Assembly: GCA_944386975.1 (NCBI GenBank)
Contig: CALXDC010000008.1
Coordinates: 1-64,000 of the forward strand
DNA from: an uncultured Oscillospiraceae bacterium
Lineage (GTDB): Bacteria; Bacillota; Clostridia; Oscillospirales; Oscillospiraceae
DNA: 64,000 nucleotides
Direction of reading: 5' to 3'
A program made the position numbers and the translations under genes. The notes beneath the pieces were generated by a model. That model was not told where the DNA came from, did not search any database, and saw nothing but the letters and a program-made list of their open reading frames with translations. Positions 24,908 through 36,400 of this stretch are shown piece by piece. Every line of letters starts with the position of its first letter. The first letter of the stretch is position 1.

Positions 24908-26074
24908 ATGAAGAAGTTATTGAGCATTGTTCTGGCCCTTGTGATGGTGCTGGCCCTGGTGGCCTGCGGCAACACCAGCACCAACAACGGCGGCGCTGCC
25001 AACAATGGCGGCGGCGCTGCCAACAATGGCGGCGGCACCACCAACAACGGCGGCAGCAGCGATACGGAGCAGCCCGGCGCCGGCAAGACCGTCGGTATCG
25101 CTATGCCCACCCAGTCTTCTGAGCGCTGGATCAACGACGGCGCCAACATGAAGGCCCAGCTGGAGGCCCTCGGCTACGAGGTGGTCCTGCAGTACGCTGA
25201 GGATGACGTGCAGATGCAGGTCTCCCAGATTGAGAACATGGTGGCCCAGATGGTGGACTGCCTGGTCATCGCCGCTGTTGACTCCGGCGCCCTGACCGCT
25301 GTGGAGGCCCAGGCCAAGGCCGCCGGCATCCCCATCATCGCCTATGACCGTCTGCTGATGGACACCGACGCTGTTTCCTACTACGCTTCCTTCGATAACA
25401 AGGGCGTGGGCACCGCCATCGCCAACTACATCGTTGAGGCCAAGGATCTGGAGAACGCCGAGGCCAACGGCGAGAGCTACACCATCGAGTTCTTCATGGG
25501 CTCTCCCGACGACAACAACGCCGTGCTGCTCCACCAGGGCATCATGGAAGTCCTGCAGCCCTACCTGGACAGCGGCGTTCTGGTCTGCAAGACCGGCCGT
25601 ACCTCCTTTGATGAGACCTGCATCCTGCGCTGGAGCCAGGAGACCGCTCAGCAGTGGTGCGAGAACTACCTCTCCGGCTTCTATGCCGACGAGGATCTGG
25701 ACATCGTCTGCTCCGCCTTTGACGGCTTCGCCTACGGCTGCCGCTCCGCTCTGGAGGCTGCCGGCTACACCGACGCCAACTGGCCCCTCATCACCGGCCA
25801 GGACGCCGAGCTCATGGCTGTGAAGAACATCATCTCCGGCAAGCAGACCATGTCCATCTACAAGGACACCCGCCTGCTGGCTGAGAAGTGCGTGACCATG
25901 ATCAACGCCGTGATCAACAACACCGAGCCCGAGATTAACGATACCACTACTTACGACAACAACGTCCTGGTGGTGCCCTCCTACCTGTGCACCCCCGTGG
26001 CTGTTGACGCCAACAACTATGAGGAGCTGCTGATCGACGGCGGCTACTACACCGCTGAGCAGCTGGCTGAGTAA
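24908..26074 (+). CDS. chvE: ChvE-like sugar ABC importer, binding lipoprotein
   Basis: A 388-residue CUT2 receptor. Residues 1-20 form a lipoprotein signal ending in LVACG. A linker of about 35 residues made of Asn/Gly/Ala repeats (for example NNGGGAANNGGG) follows, and then the two-lobed type I binding fold (VGIAMPTQSSERWINDGANM, VIAAVDSGAL, IPIIAYDRLLMDT, ITGQDAELMAVKNIISGKQTMSIYKD). The pattern matches ChvE/multiple-sugar receptors that bind arabinose, xylose and galactose. The start at 24908 follows AAAAGGAG. It is the first gene of the operon and is separated from the ATPase by a strong hairpin, which should favour receptor over permease. Confidence 0.9.
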   Translation: MKKLLSIVLALVMVLALVACGNTSTNNGGAANNGGGAANNGGGTTNNGGSSDTEQPGAGKTVGIAMPTQSSERWINDGANMKAQLEALGYEVVLQYAEDDVQMQVSQIENMVAQMVDCLVIAAVDSGALTAVEAQAKAAGIPIIAYDRLLMDTDAVSYYASFDNKGVGTAIANYIVEAKDLENAEANGESYTIEFFMGSPDDNNAVLLHQGIMEVLQPYLDSGVLVCKTGRTSFDETCILRWSQETAQQWCENYLSGFYADEDLDIVCSAFDGFAYGCRSALEAAGYTDANWPLITGQDAELMAVKNIISGKQTMSIYKDTRLLAEKCVTMINAVINNTEPEINDTTTYDNNVLVVPSYLCTPVAVDANNYEELLIDGGYYTAEQLAE

Positions 26075-26110
26075 TCTCAACCATACCGGAAGACCTGCGC
26101 GCAACAAACG

Positions 26111-26147
26111 GAGGGCGGCGGCGTTCGCCGCCGCCCTCTTTCTCCTC
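26111..26147 (+). terminator. Attenuating hairpin after receptor gene
   Basis: A 13-bp perfect GC-rich stem (26111-26123 with 26126-26138) and a TT loop, followed by TTTCTCCTC. Probably a partial terminator or mRNA-stabilising structure between receptor and ATPase genes. Confidence 0.7.
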
Positions 26148-26206
26148 AGTCCGCCGTCCAAGGCGCACGAGGAGGATTGAGGAGTTTAGATGAAGGAGTT
26201 GAAAGA

Positions 26207-27757
26207 ATGGCAGAGTATATCCTGGAAATGAACCATATCGTCAAGGCGTTCTCCGGCGTGCGGGCCCTGGACGATGTGAATTTCAAGGTCCGGCAGGGCG
26301 AGATCATGGCCATCTGCGGGGAGAACGGCGCCGGTAAGTCCACGCTGATGAACGTCCTCTCCGGCGTGTACCCCTACGGCGAATATACCGGCGACATCGT
26401 CTACAAAGGCGAGGTCTGCAAGTTCCACAACATTCGCGAGAGCGAGAGAAAGGGCATCGTCATCATCCACCAGGAGCTGGCGCTGAGTCCCTATCTGTCC
26501 ATCGCGGAAAACGTATTTATCGGCAACGAGCGCAAGCACGGCGGCATGATCGACTGGACCGAGACCCGCCGGGCGGCCCAGGAGCTTCTGGCCCGGGTGG
26601 GTCTGGAGCACGAGAATGTGAACGTCCCTGTCAACAGCCTGGGCGTGGGCAAGCAGCAGCTGATCGAGATCGCCAAGGCCCTGGGCAAGAAGGCGGACCT
26701 CCTCATTCTGGACGAGCCCACCGCCGCTCTGAACGACAAGGAGAGCCAGCAGCTGCTGGACCTGATGCTCCAGCTGAAGGCCCAGGGCATGACCTGCATC
26801 ATCATTTCCCACAAGCTCAACGAGATCAGCTATGTGGCGGATTCCATCACCATCATCCGCGACGGCCACACCATCGAGACCTTGCAGAAGGGCGTGGACG
26901 ACTTCTCCGAGGAGCGGATCATCAAGGGCATGGTGGGCCGCGAGCTGACCAACCGCTATCCCAAACGTGAAGACTGCAAGATCGGCGACGTGATCTTCGA
27001 GGTGAAGAACTGGAACGTGTTCCACCCCGACGACGCCAACCGCCAGGTTTTGAAAAATATCAACCTCCAGGTCCGCGCCGGCGAAGTGGTGGGCCTGGCG
27101 GGCCTCATGGGCGCCGGACGGACGGAGCTGGCCATGAGCATCTTCGGCCGCACCTATGGCCAGAAGATCTCCGGCGAGGTCTACATCAACGGCAAGAAGG
27201 TGGAGATCAAGAACGTCCAGGACGCCATCAACAACAAGCTGGCCTATGTGTCTGAGGATCGGAAGACCTACGGCCTGGTCCTCATCGACAGCATCAAGTT
27301 CAACATGACCCTCTCCGCCCTGCGCAAGTTCTTCTCCCGCAAGGGCGTGGTGGACCAGAACAAGGAGGCGGTGAAGGCGGAGGAGTACCGCCACCGCATC
27401 AACGTGAAGACCACCACCGTGGAGCAGGCGGTGGGCTCCCTCTCCGGCGGCAACCAGCAGAAGGTGGTGCTGGCCAAGTGGATGCTCACCGAGCCGGACG
27501 TGCTGATCTTGGATGAGCCCACCCGCGGCATCGACGTGGGCGCCAAGTACGAGATCTACTGCGTCATCAACGAGCTGGCCAAGGCCGGCAAGGCTGTGAT
27601 CATCATCTCCTCCGAAATGCCGGAGATCATCGGTACCTGCGACCGCACCTACATCCTCAACGAGGGCGAGATCGCCGGGGAGCTGTCCAGCGGCGCGATC
27701 ACCCAGGAAGCCATCATGGGCGCCATCATGGCCCACAACAGAAAGGGAGAAGTGTAA
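26207..27757 (+). CDS. gguA: Sugar ABC importer ATPase, duplicated (GguA/MglA type)
   Basis: A 516-residue protein with two ATPase domains, as in all CUT2 importers. The first has Walker [10 protein letters not shown], a variant signature [14 protein letters not shown] and Walker [12 protein letters not shown]. The second has the degenerate [10 protein letters not shown], signature [15 protein letters not shown] and [12 protein letters not shown]. Loss of the lysine in the second Walker A is normal for this family. I start at 26207, where homology begins behind GAAGGAG; an upstream TTG at 26177 is less likely. It ends overlapping the permease start by one base. Confidence 0.93.
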   Translation: MAEYILEMNHIVKAFSGVRALDDVNFKVRQGEIMAICGENGAGKSTLMNVLSGVYPYGEYTGDIVYKGEVCKFHNIRESERKGIVIIHQELALSPYLSIAENVFIGNERKHGGMIDWTETRRAAQELLARVGLEHENVNVPVNSLGVGKQQLIEIAKALGKKADLLILDEPTAALNDKESQQLLDLMLQLKAQGMTCIIISHKLNEISYVADSITIIRDGHTIETLQKGVDDFSEERIIKGMVGRELTNRYPKREDCKIGDVIFEVKNWNVFHPDDANRQVLKNINLQVRAGEVVGLAGLMGAGRTELAMSIFGRTYGQKISGEVYINGKKVEIKNVQDAINNKLAYVSEDRKTYGLVLIDSIKFNMTLSALRKFFSRKGVVDQNKEAVKAEEYRHRINVKTTTVEQAVGSLSGGNQQKVVLAKWMLTEPDVLILDEPTRGIDVGAKYEIYCVINELAKAGKAVIIISSEMPEIIGTCDRTYILNEGEIAGELSSGAITQEAIMGAIMAHNRKGEV

Positions 27758-28956
27758 TGGAAAATACCACTGTGAAAACCGTGGCTCAGAAGAAGGTCAA
27801 TCTGAGCATGAAGCAGTACGGCATGGTGCTGGCCCTCATCGCCGTGTACCTGATCTTCGCCGTCATCACCGGGGGCAAGAACCTGGCCCCCATGACCGTC
27901 AACAACATCATCATGCAGAACGGCTACGTCATCATCCTGGCCGTCGGCATGCTGCTGTGCGTCCTGACCGGTAACGTGGACCTGGGCGTCGGCTCCGTGG
28001 TGGCCACCTGCGGCGCCGTGGCCGGCACCCTGATCGTCGACTTCGGCGTCAGCTCCCCCCTGGCCATGCTGGCCTCCCTGGCGGTGGGCGCTCTCTTCGG
28101 CGCCTTCGTGGGCTTCTTCGTGTCCAAGCTGGAGATCCCCCCCTTCATCGTCACTCTGGCTACCATGCTGATGGGCCGCGGCCTCTGCTACGTCATCCTC
28201 CAGGCCCAGACCAAGGGCCCTCTGCCCGCCGACTACATCTGGGTCAGCACCGGCTTCCTTCCCACCATCAAGCTGGGCGTTGCCGCTGACGGCACCGGCG
28301 GTGTGGACCTGATCTGCCTGCTGGTGGCCGCCGTCATCGCCGTCCTGGTGGTGCTCAGCGACGTCCGCTCTGTGGCTGTGGCCAAGAAGAACGGCCTGCC
28401 CACCGTCCACACCTGGCAGCTGGCGGTGAAGGACATCGTTATCATCGGCATCGAGGGCTTCTTCTTCTACAAGCTGGGCAAGTACAACGGCATCCCCATC
28501 CTGCTGATCCTGGTGGCCGTGGTGGTGGGCATCTACCACTTCATCACCACCCAGACCGTGGCCGGCCGTCAGATCTACGCCATGGGCGGCAACGCCAAGG
28601 CGGCCCGCCTCAGCGGCATCAACACGCAGAAGGTGTTCTTCTGGGTCTACGCCAACATGGGCCTCCTCTGCGGCCTTGCCGGTATCGTCCTGTCCGCCCG
28701 TAACGCCTCCGCCACCCCCAAGGCTGGCGACGGCTTTGAGATGGACGCCATCGCCTCCTGCTACATCGGCGGCGCCGCCACCTCCGGCGGCGTGGGCACC
28801 ATCATCGGCGCGGTGGTCGGCGCCTTCATCATGGGCATCCTGAACATCGGCATGTCCCTGGCCGGCTTCGACACCAACGTCCAGAAAATCGTCAAGGGCG
28901 CGGTGCTGCTGGGCGCTGTGACCATCGACCTGGTGAGCAAGCGCAAGAAGGGCTAA
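27757..28956 (+). CDS. gguB: Sugar ABC importer permease (GguB/XylH type)
   Basis: A 399-residue CUT2 permease (BPD_transp_2 family) with about ten hydrophobic segments. Typical stretches are IILAVGMLLCVLTGNVDLGVGS near residue 50, PPFIVTLATMLMGRG, RQIYAMGGNAKAARLSGI and TSGGVGTIIGAVVGAFIMGILNIGM. The 399-residue length fits the GguB/XylH branch rather than shorter RbsC proteins. The start overlaps the ATPase stop (TAATG), so coupling is expected. With the ATPase and ChvE-like receptor it should import L-arabinose and perhaps other aldoses. Confidence 0.93.
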   Translation: MENTTVKTVAQKKVNLSMKQYGMVLALIAVYLIFAVITGGKNLAPMTVNNIIMQNGYVIILAVGMLLCVLTGNVDLGVGSVVATCGAVAGTLIVDFGVSSPLAMLASLAVGALFGAFVGFFVSKLEIPPFIVTLATMLMGRGLCYVILQAQTKGPLPADYIWVSTGFLPTIKLGVAADGTGGVDLICLLVAAVIAVLVVLSDVRSVAVAKKNGLPTVHTWQLAVKDIVIIGIEGFFFYKLGKYNGIPILLILVAVVVGIYHFITTQTVAGRQIYAMGGNAKAARLSGINTQKVFFWVYANMGLLCGLAGIVLSARNASATPKAGDGFEMDAIASCYIGGAATSGGVGTIIGAVVGAFIMGILNIGMSLAGFDTNVQKIVKGAVLLGAVTIDLVSKRKKG

Positions 28957-28992
28957 ACAAGTCGACACAAGACCCCGGAAGGAGAATCGTGC

Positions 28993-29271
28993 ATGGGGAA
29001 ATTTTTCGGCAGGCAGGTGACCCAGGTGACGCTGCTCCTGCGGCTGGTGTGCGGCGGATACCTGTTGTATCTGGCGTGGGGGCTGCGGGAGGCCGTGTTC
29101 GGCCCGGAGCGGCAGCTGGGATTCATTTTGGCGGCGGCGGTGTTCGCCGTGGTGGGCCTGCTCCTGTGCGGATTCTCCCTCCGGGGTCTCATTCGCCGGG
29201 AGTATGAGAACTCCGATCCGGAAGGAGAGGAGGAGGGCTCCCAGGACGAGGAAACTGATTCTGAGAAATAA
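28993..29271 (+). CDS. Small two-helix membrane protein
   Basis: A 92-residue protein I cannot place in a named family. It has two hydrophobic helices (about residues 16-35 and 43-64), a basic turn LIRREYE, and a very acidic C-terminal tail ([18 protein letters not shown]). AGGAGAATCGTGC precedes the ATG. It sits inside the operon between the permease and kinase genes, 17 bases before the kinase start, so it is very likely expressed with them. It could assist or modulate the importer; that is a guess from position only. Confidence 0.75.
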   Translation: MGKFFGRQVTQVTLLLRLVCGGYLLYLAWGLREAVFGPERQLGFILAAAVFAVVGLLLCGFSLRGLIRREYENSDPEGEEEGSQDEETDSEK

Positions 29272-29287
29272 GGGAGGACCCCTGAGG

Positions 29288-30886
29288 ATGGAAGAGACAA
29301 GGAAACAAACCATTGCAGCGGGCGGCGCCTTTTTGGGCATTGAGATGGGCTCCACCCGCATCAAGGCGGTGCTCATTGACAAGGATGGCACCCCCCTGGC
29401 CTCCGGCGGCCACAATTGGGAGAACCGCCTGGAGGATGGAATCTGGACCTATACCCTGGAGGACGTATGGACCGGCCTCCAGGATGCCTACGCCAAGATG
29501 GCCGCCGATGTACAGAAGCAGTACGGCGTGACCGTCACCAAGCTGGCGGGTATGGGCTTCTCCGCCATGATGCACGGCTATATGGCCTTTGACGGGCAGG
29601 GGGAGCTGCTGGTCCCCTTCCGCACCTGGCGCAACACCAACACCCAGCAGGCTGCCGAGGAACTGACGGAACTGCTGCAGTTCAACATTCCCCAGCGCTG
29701 GAGCGTGGCCCATCTCTATCAGGCCATCCTGAACGGCGAGGCCCACGTGCCCCAGGTCCGCTTTTTCACCACTCTCGCAGGCTATGTCCACTGGAAGCTC
29801 ACCGGGGAGAAGGTGCTGGGCATCGGCGACGCCTCCGGCATGTTCCCCATCGACAGCACCGTCAACGACTACGACAGCGCCATGCTGGACGCCTTCGATC
29901 AGAAGGTGGCCTCCTACGGCTTCCCCTGGAAGATCCGGGACCTGCTGCCCAAGGTGCTGCTGGCCGGTGAGGACGCGGGCAAGCTGACGGCGGAGGGCGC
30001 CAAGCTCCTGGATCCCACCGGGACGCTGGAGGCCGGCGCGCCTGTCTGTCCCCCCGAGGGCGACGCGGGCACCGGCATGGCCGCCACCAACTCCGTGGCC
30101 GCCCGGACCGGCAACGTGTCCGCCGGTACCAGCGTGTTTGCCATGATTGTGCTGGAGAAGGCCCTCAGCCGCTACTACACCGAGATCGACATGGTGACCA
30201 CCCCCACCGGCAAGCCGGTGGCCATGGTCCACTGCAACAACTGCTGCCCGGACATCGACGCCTGGGTGGGCCTGTTCCGTCAGTTTGCCGACGCGGCAGG
30301 GCTGGAGATCTCCACCCCCAAGCTCTATGACCTGCTTTACGCCCAGGCTCTCCAGGGCGACGCCGACTGCGGCGGCCTTGTCAGCTACAACTACTTCTCC
30401 GGCGAGCCCATTACCGAGCTCAGTGAGGGCCGTCCCCTCTTTGCCCGGATGCCGGACAGCAAGCTGACGCTGCCCAACTTCATGCGCACCCACCTGCTGT
30501 CCTCCCTGGCCACGCTGAAGATCGGCATGGACCTGCTCTTTGAAAACGAGCACGTCCAGCTGGACCGGCTGCTGGGCCACGGCGGCCTCTTCAAGACCAA
30601 GGAGGCCGGCCTCACCGCCATGACCGCCGCCGCCGCCGTCCCCGTCAGTGTGATGGAGACTGCCGGTGAGGGCGGCGCCTGGGGCATCGCCCTGTTGGCG
30701 GCCTACATGGTGGAGAAGGCGGAGGGGGAGACCCTGGAGGCCTGGCTGGACAGCCGCATTTTCGCCGGTCAGAAGGTGGAGACCATGGCCCCGGTGCAAA
30801 AGGATGTGGACGGCTTCGCCGCCTTCCTCAAGACCTATCGCCAGGGCCTGGCCGCCGAGCGGGCCGCCGTGGAGTCCCTGCGGTAA
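29288..30886 (+). CDS. FGGY-family pentulose kinase, probable L-ribulokinase
   Basis: A 532-residue FGGY sugar kinase. The phosphate loop [20 protein letters not shown] lies near residues 16-35, [13 protein letters not shown] is the sugar site, and [12 protein letters not shown] plus [12 protein letters not shown] mark the ATP half. It is not a close match to enterobacterial AraB; it is like the alternative ribulokinase found in clostridial arabinose clusters. Position between importer and araA/araD makes L-ribulose the likely substrate, giving L-ribulose-5-phosphate. AGGGAGG precedes; the ATG at 29288 is where homology starts. Confidence 0.87.
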   Translation: MEETRKQTIAAGGAFLGIEMGSTRIKAVLIDKDGTPLASGGHNWENRLEDGIWTYTLEDVWTGLQDAYAKMAADVQKQYGVTVTKLAGMGFSAMMHGYMAFDGQGELLVPFRTWRNTNTQQAAEELTELLQFNIPQRWSVAHLYQAILNGEAHVPQVRFFTTLAGYVHWKLTGEKVLGIGDASGMFPIDSTVNDYDSAMLDAFDQKVASYGFPWKIRDLLPKVLLAGEDAGKLTAEGAKLLDPTGTLEAGAPVCPPEGDAGTGMAATNSVAARTGNVSAGTSVFAMIVLEKALSRYYTEIDMVTTPTGKPVAMVHCNNCCPDIDAWVGLFRQFADAAGLEISTPKLYDLLYAQALQGDADCGGLVSYNYFSGEPITELSEGRPLFARMPDSKLTLPNFMRTHLLSSLATLKIGMDLLFENEHVQLDRLLGHGGLFKTKEAGLTAMTAAAAVPVSVMETAGEGGAWGIALLAAYMVEKAEGETLEAWLDSRIFAGQKVETMAPVQKDVDGFAAFLKTYRQGLAAERAAVESLR

Positions 30887-30924
30887 TCCACAAAAATCAG
30901 TGAAGAAAACGAGGTAGATTCCCT

Positions 30925-32400
30925 ATGAATATGAAGGACAGAGAGTTTTGGTTTGTGGTCGGCAGCCAGTTTTTGTACGGCCCTGAGGTCCTGGAGACCG
31001 TGGCCGCCCGGGCCGCCGAGATGGTGGAGAAGATGAACGCCTCCGGCAACCTGCCCTGCAAGCTGGTGTACAAGGTCACCGCCAAGACCAATAAGGAGAT
31101 TGCCGACGTGGCCAAGGAGGCCAACTACGACGACAAGTGCTGCGGCGTCATCACCTGGTGCCACACCTTCTCCCCCTCCAAGATGTGGATCAACGGCTTT
31201 GTGAACCTGCAGAAGCCCTACTGCCACTTTGCCACCCAGTACAACCGTGAGATCCCCAACGAGGAGATCGACATGGACTTCATGAACCTCAACCAGGCCG
31301 CCCACGGCGACCGGGAGCACGGCTTCATCGCTGCCCGGCTGCGGATGCCCCGGAAGGTCATCGCCGGCTACTGGCAGGATGAGGACGTTCAGAAGCGTCT
31401 GGGCGACTGGATGAAGGCCGCCGTGGGCGTGGCCGTCAGCAAGGAGCTGAAGGTCATGCGCTTTGGCGACAACATGCGGGAGGTGGCCGTCACCGAGGGC
31501 GACAAGGTGGAGGTCCAGGCCAAGCTGGGCTGGCAGGTGAACACCTGGCCTGTGGGCCAGCTGGTGGAGACCATGAACGCCGTCACCGAGGAAGAGATCG
31601 ACGCTCTGATGGCCGTCTACAAGGAGAGCTATGACTTCGCCACCGACGACATGGAGACCGTCCGCTATCAGGCCCGGGAAGAGATCGCCATGAAGAAGAT
31701 GATGGATGCCGAGGGCTGCACCGCCTTCGCCAACACCTTCCAGGATCTCTACGGCATGAAGCAGCTGCCCGGTCTCGCCAGTCAGCACCTGATGGCCCAG
31801 GGCTACGGTTACGGCGGCGAGGGCGACTGGAAGGTGGCCGCCATGACCACCATTATGAAGGCCATGGGCGAGGGCGGCAACGGCGCCTCCGCCTTCATGG
31901 AGGACTACACCTATCACCTGGTGAAGGGCCAGGAGTATAGCCTGGGCGCCCACATGCTGGAGGTCTGCCCCTCCGTGGCCGCCGCCCGGCCCCGGATCGA
32001 GGTCCATCCTCTGGGCATCGGCGACCGGGAGGACCCCGCCCGTCTGGTGTTTGAGGGCAAGGCCGGCGACGCCATCGTGGTGAGCCTCATCGACATGGGC
32101 GGCCGCCTGCGCCTCATCTGCCAGGACATCCACTGCGTCAAGCCCATCATGCCCATGCCCAACCTGCCGGTGGCCCGGGTGATGTGGCAGGCGGAGCCCA
32201 GCCTCACCACCGGCGTGGAGTGCTGGATCACCGCCGGCGGCGCCCACCACACCGTCCTCAGCTACGACGTCACCGCCGAGCAGATGAAGGACTGGGCCAA
32301 CATGCTGGGCATCGAGTTTGTCCACATCGGCAAGGACACCACCGTGGAGGGCCTGGAGCAGCAGCTGTTCCTCAACGATCTGGCCTGGAAGCTGAAGTAA
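30925..32400 (+). CDS. araA: L-arabinose isomerase
   Basis: A 491-residue enzyme converting L-arabinose to L-ribulose in the cytoplasm with a divalent metal. It opens with the classic [17 protein letters not shown] motif, and has [18 protein letters not shown] near residue 72. The metal-binding Glu/His residues lie in [17 protein letters not shown] and GGAHHTV. Length is as expected. It is the fifth gene of the operon; a strong hairpin separates it from araD. Confidence 0.96.
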   Translation: MNMKDREFWFVVGSQFLYGPEVLETVAARAAEMVEKMNASGNLPCKLVYKVTAKTNKEIADVAKEANYDDKCCGVITWCHTFSPSKMWINGFVNLQKPYCHFATQYNREIPNEEIDMDFMNLNQAAHGDREHGFIAARLRMPRKVIAGYWQDEDVQKRLGDWMKAAVGVAVSKELKVMRFGDNMREVAVTEGDKVEVQAKLGWQVNTWPVGQLVETMNAVTEEEIDALMAVYKESYDFATDDMETVRYQAREEIAMKKMMDAEGCTAFANTFQDLYGMKQLPGLASQHLMAQGYGYGGEGDWKVAAMTTIMKAMGEGGNGASAFMEDYTYHLVKGQEYSLGAHMLEVCPSVAAARPRIEVHPLGIGDREDPARLVFEGKAGDAIVVSLIDMGGRLRLICQDIHCVKPIMPMPNLPVARVMWQAEPSLTTGVECWITAGGAHHTVLSYDVTAEQMKDWANMLGIEFVHIGKDTTVEGLEQQLFLNDLAWKLK

Positions 32401-32423
32401 GAGAACCCCGAAAAAACAGGAGA

Positions 32424-32458
32424 GGGGCGCAGGGAGCCTCCCTGCGCCCCTCCAATTT
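32424..32458 (+). terminator. Hairpin between araA and araD
   Basis: A 12-bp perfect stem (32424-32435 with 32439-32450), loop GCC, then TCCAATTTTG. With its short T stretch it is probably a leaky terminator that lowers araD relative to araA, or a 3' protective structure. Confidence 0.7.
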
Positions 32459-32477
32459 TGAAAAGGAGCGTTCGGTT

Positions 32478-33170
32478 ATGCTGGAAAAACTGAAGCAGGA
32501 TGTGCTGGAGGCCAACCTCCTCCTGCCCAAATACGGCCTCATCACCTTCACCTGGGGCAACGTGTCCGGGGTGGACCGGGAGAAGGGACTCATGGTCATC
32601 AAGCCCAGCGGCGTACCCTATGACGGTATGACCGCCGAGGACATGGTGGTGCTGGATATCGCCACCGGGGAGAAGGTGGAGGGCAAGTGGAAGCCCTCCA
32701 GCGACACTCCCACCCACCTGGCTCTGTACCGGGCCTTCCCTGCCATGGGCGGTATTGTCCACACCCACAGCCGCTGGGCCACCACTTTCGCCCAGGCCGG
32801 TCGGGGCATCCCTGCCATGGGCACCACCCAGGGGGACTACTTCTACGGGGAGATCCCCTGCACCCGGAAGATGACCCCCGAGGAGATCGGCGGCGAGTAC
32901 GAGCTGGAGACCGGCAACGTGATCATCGAGACCTTCAAGGGTATCGACCCCATGACCATCCCCGCCGTTCTGGTCCACAGCCACGGACCCTTCACCTGGG
33001 GCGTGGATGCCCACGACGCCGTCCACAACGCGGTGGTGCTGGAGGAAGTGGCCTTTATGGACTGGCACGCCATGATGCTGGAGCCCGGCAAGGGCCCCAT
33101 GCAGCAGGAGCTTTTGAACAAGCACTATCTGCGCAAGCACGGTCCCGGTGCCTACTACGGCCAGGGCTGA
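32478..33170 (+). CDS. araD: L-ribulose-5-phosphate 4-epimerase
   Basis: A 230-residue class II aldolase/epimerase completing arabinose breakdown to D-xylulose-5-phosphate. [11 protein letters not shown] (phosphate site), [10 protein letters not shown], the zinc histidines in [10 protein letters not shown] and HSHGPF, and the C-terminal [10 protein letters not shown] are all characteristic. The ribosome site AAAAGGAGCG precedes the ATG at 32478. A large hairpin cluster follows, with a terminator at its far end. Confidence 0.96.
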   Translation: MLEKLKQDVLEANLLLPKYGLITFTWGNVSGVDREKGLMVIKPSGVPYDGMTAEDMVVLDIATGEKVEGKWKPSSDTPTHLALYRAFPAMGGIVHTHSRWATTFAQAGRGIPAMGTTQGDYFYGEIPCTRKMTPEEIGGEYELETGNVIIETFKGIDPMTIPAVLVHSHGPFTWGVDAHDAVHNAVVLEEVAFMDWHAMMLEPGKGPMQQELLNKHYLRKHGPGAYYGQG

Positions 33171-33176
33171 GAAAAA

Positions 33177-33450
33177 GCCGCTGCGGAACTTTCCGTTCCG
33201 CAGCGGCTTCGGTCTGTCGAAAAAGTGGCTGTGCCACTTTTTCGACAGAGACACAGCCCGCCGCGCGCAGGATTTGTCCGCTTGTAGCGGACAAATCCCA
33301 CACTTGCGGGCTGCAAAGTATTTTCTCCGACGCACATGTCGCCGGAGAAAATGGGTTTGACTGGATTTGCGCCATTCGGCGCAAACTCTGCGAGGCTTTT
33401 TCGACAAGCTCAGGCCGCTAAGGAACTTTCCGTTCCGCAGCGGCTTTTTT
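33177..33450. repeat. Tandem-hairpin intergenic element
   Basis: In 274 bases I find six clear hairpins: 33177-33207 (13-bp stem), 33214-33248 (16-bp perfect stem, TGT loop), 33270-33298 (13-bp perfect stem, TGT loop), 33321-33352 (about 11 bp), 33366-33385 (8 bp) and 33414-33444. The first and last share GGAACTTTCCGTTCCGCAGC and are near-copies bracketing the rest. The last is followed by TTTTTT and is a real plus-strand terminator for the arabinose operon. The remainder looks like a genome-specific repeat or a structured transcript. Confidence 0.8.
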
Positions 33451-33468
33451 GTTTCGGGAAGCGGGGAG

Positions 33469-36400
33469 TCAGCGGCGCGGTTTGCCGTAACAGGAGAAGC
33501 GGTTTTTCCCCCGGGCGCTGCTCTCCTGGAGAGCCTGCTCCGCCTCCTGAAGAGACTGGTCGAACCGAAAGACTCCCCGAGACACGGCAGTGATGCCGAT
33601 GTTGCAGGACAGGGGCTGGGGCTCCGCCTGGAGGAGGGTCAGCAGCCTGCGCAGCCGCTCCTCCAAGACCTCCTTTTGCAGGGCACCCCGCAGGAAGACC
33701 AGAAAGCGGTCATCCTCCCACCGGCTGATCAGATCCTCCTGGCGGAAAACGGTGGCCAGCAGCTGCTCCATTTTCTGGAGTTCCTCCGGAGACGACTGGT
33801 TGTCCTCCCCGGAGCCGTTCAGGGCGATCAGCAGCAGCATGCCGCAGACCTCCGTCTCACCCTCCTCCGCGCAGCGGGTGATCTCCCGGGTCAAGGTCTC
33901 ACGGTTGCACACACAGACGGGCAGCGCCCTGCGGGCGGCCTCCTCCGAGGCGAACTCCCGCTCCTTTTCCGCGTTGATGTCCTTGAGGTAGATCAGAGCA
34001 TAGGCGCTGCGGGTGATGTCCTCCCGGAAGAGGTAGATGGTCAGCTCCACCCAGTGCAGCACACCCTGCACCGGCCGCTGGTAGCAGAAGCGGGTGCTGC
34101 TCTGGCCCCGGTCCAGCATGGCGTTCCAGACCGCAGGATCCCGGTAGCTGTGCAGAAGGTCCAGATCCCGCTTGGGCAGAATGCGTTGCAGCTGTTGCTC
34201 TAAAACCTCCAAGAAGTGGAGCGCGCTGCGGTGGGGGTCCGGGGCGTAGATCTTCCAGAGACCGCCCACCGACCGCAGCTGCCCGCTCTCCAGATCCATC
34301 TCCGCGTAGGCGATGGACTCCGAGAGGAGAACCTGGTAGAACTTGCGCATCCGCATGTACTCCAGCTCCATCATCCGGTCCGAGCTTACGGGCTCCAGCA
34401 CCACGATGGCGGAGTCCTGATCCCGGGGCTCCTTGCTCAGATGCTGGGAGATGAGCTTGAACCACTCGTAGGTGCCGTTTTTCGACTTCATCAACAGCTC
34501 CAGCTGCACGGGGGCCTCCTTGCTGCGCAGCTGAGAGAAGATGCCGCGGAACTCCATCACGAAATGGGGGTGGACTGTCTCGTCCTCGATCCAGCACTGG
34601 GGGAAGTCGGTTTCCCGCACCGCGTCGCCGGAGAGGAGGGCACGGCCTGTGTGGAAGAAGATGGTGTGGGCCTTTTCGTGGTATTCAAAGACGTCCCTGG
34701 CACAGATGTCGGGGGCAAAGCGGGGGCGGTCCAGGTCGTTGATGATCCGGTGATAGCCCTCCAGACAGATCATCCCGTCCTCGTCGGCCACCCGAATGCC
34801 GGTGCAGCGTACCAGCACCTCCCCACGCTGGGGGTGGAGCCAGGTGTACTCCAGCTGGACGGGGCGGCTGGTCTGGATCATGCTTTCCACCGACTGGTTG
34901 ACATAGTAATAGTAGCCGTCGTTGATCCGGCTATACCAGAACTGGTAGCACTCCTCGGCACTGGGTACCCCGGTGATTCCCAGTACCCGGTGCATGGTGT
35001 CGTTGGCCAGCATCTCACAGTGGGACCGGGAGGGATTCATGCGGATGATCCACAGCCCCAGGCCCAGGGTGTCGAAAATGTCGTGGTAATTGGACCGCAG
35101 CAGCTCACGGTAGCGGCTCTCGTTGCGGTCCTGGCGGATGCGGTTGACCAGGAAACTGGAGAGCACCCGAATTTGGGAGTCGTCACGGATGGAATAGCGG
35201 GGGTTGTCCACACCGATGAAGCCGATGGTTTTTCCGCTGTCCCGTACGGGGACGGCGATCAGCCGGGTGATGCCCTGGCTGCTGAGGACCCGCCACTCGT
35301 CGGGGCTGCTCTTCCGCAGGGCGTCCAGATTGAAAATCATCACCGTGCGATCCTTGGCAAAAAGCCGCATCCACCGGTCCAGCAGATCCGGCGGCAGGTC
35401 CTGGAGGTTGGCCGCCTCCGGCCGGATGTTTTCGGCGCACCACTCAAAGGTGTTGCTGAAGTGGCCCTCCTTGACGGGGCTGGCCTCGAAGAGGTAGGCC
35501 CGGTCCGCCCGGTAAAACTCGCCCACCGAGGCCAGCACCTGGTTCACCGCCTCGCCGTAGTCGTCGTAGTGGGACAGGGTACGGGTATAGCCGGCAATCT
35601 TCTCGGCGAAATGGAGCCGCTCCTGGGTGGTTTGGCTGACAATCTCGTGCTTGGTGATATCCAGCGCCACCTCCATCCGGACCAGGCGGCCGTGGTAGGG
35701 GATGAGCTTGTCCCTCAGAAGAAAGTGGCGGCCACAGAAGTCGTTGGTCCGCTCCCAGATGTAGAAGTCGTCCTTTTTCAAAAGGCTGTTGGTGCAGAAG
35801 GGGCAGGGTTCGTCCCGGCCCTGTAGCACCTTATAACACTTGCGGCCACGGTAGTCCCGCTGGCCCATCAGCCGCAGGCCGGCGGGATTGAGATAGTACA
35901 ACTCATAGGTTTCGGGGTCGCTGATGTAGAAAATATCGTTTTCCGCGTTCAAAATCGCCTGGGTCAGCTCGTTTTCCGACCAATCTGCCGCTGTGACAGT
36001 GAGGGAGTGACTCTGGCCGTGGTAGGCGCTCTCGCGGTCCAGGCGGTTCTGGAAGGCGGAGGAGGAGGGGTCGAGATAGAGGGATTCCAGCTCCTGAGGC
36101 GTGCAGGGCGGGGAGAAGAGAAAGCCCTGAAGCAGGGCGGGGTGAAGCTCCTCCAGAGCGGTCAGCTCCTCCTCGGTCTCCACGCCCTCGCAGCACACCC
36201 GGATTTGGCAACTGTCCGCCAGCTCCAGCATGTTGCCGAGGAGGCGGTAGTTGTAGGCGCTGCACTGGATGTTGTTGACAAAGCAGCGGTCAATCTTGAT
36301 CTCGTCCACTTCCAGCTCCTTCAGCCGTCCCAGACTGGAGTAGCCGGTGCCGAAGTCGTCCACGGAGATCTCAATGCCCTGGGCTTTCCACTGGAGGAAG

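Noticed and set aside
27649..29415. Minus-strand frame of 588 codons across gguB
   Set aside because: GC-rich shadow of the permease and neighbours: His/Gly/Asp-rich low-complexity translation and no start signal. Similar long shadows opposite 19145-20758, 29288-30886 and 30925-32400 were dropped for the same reason.
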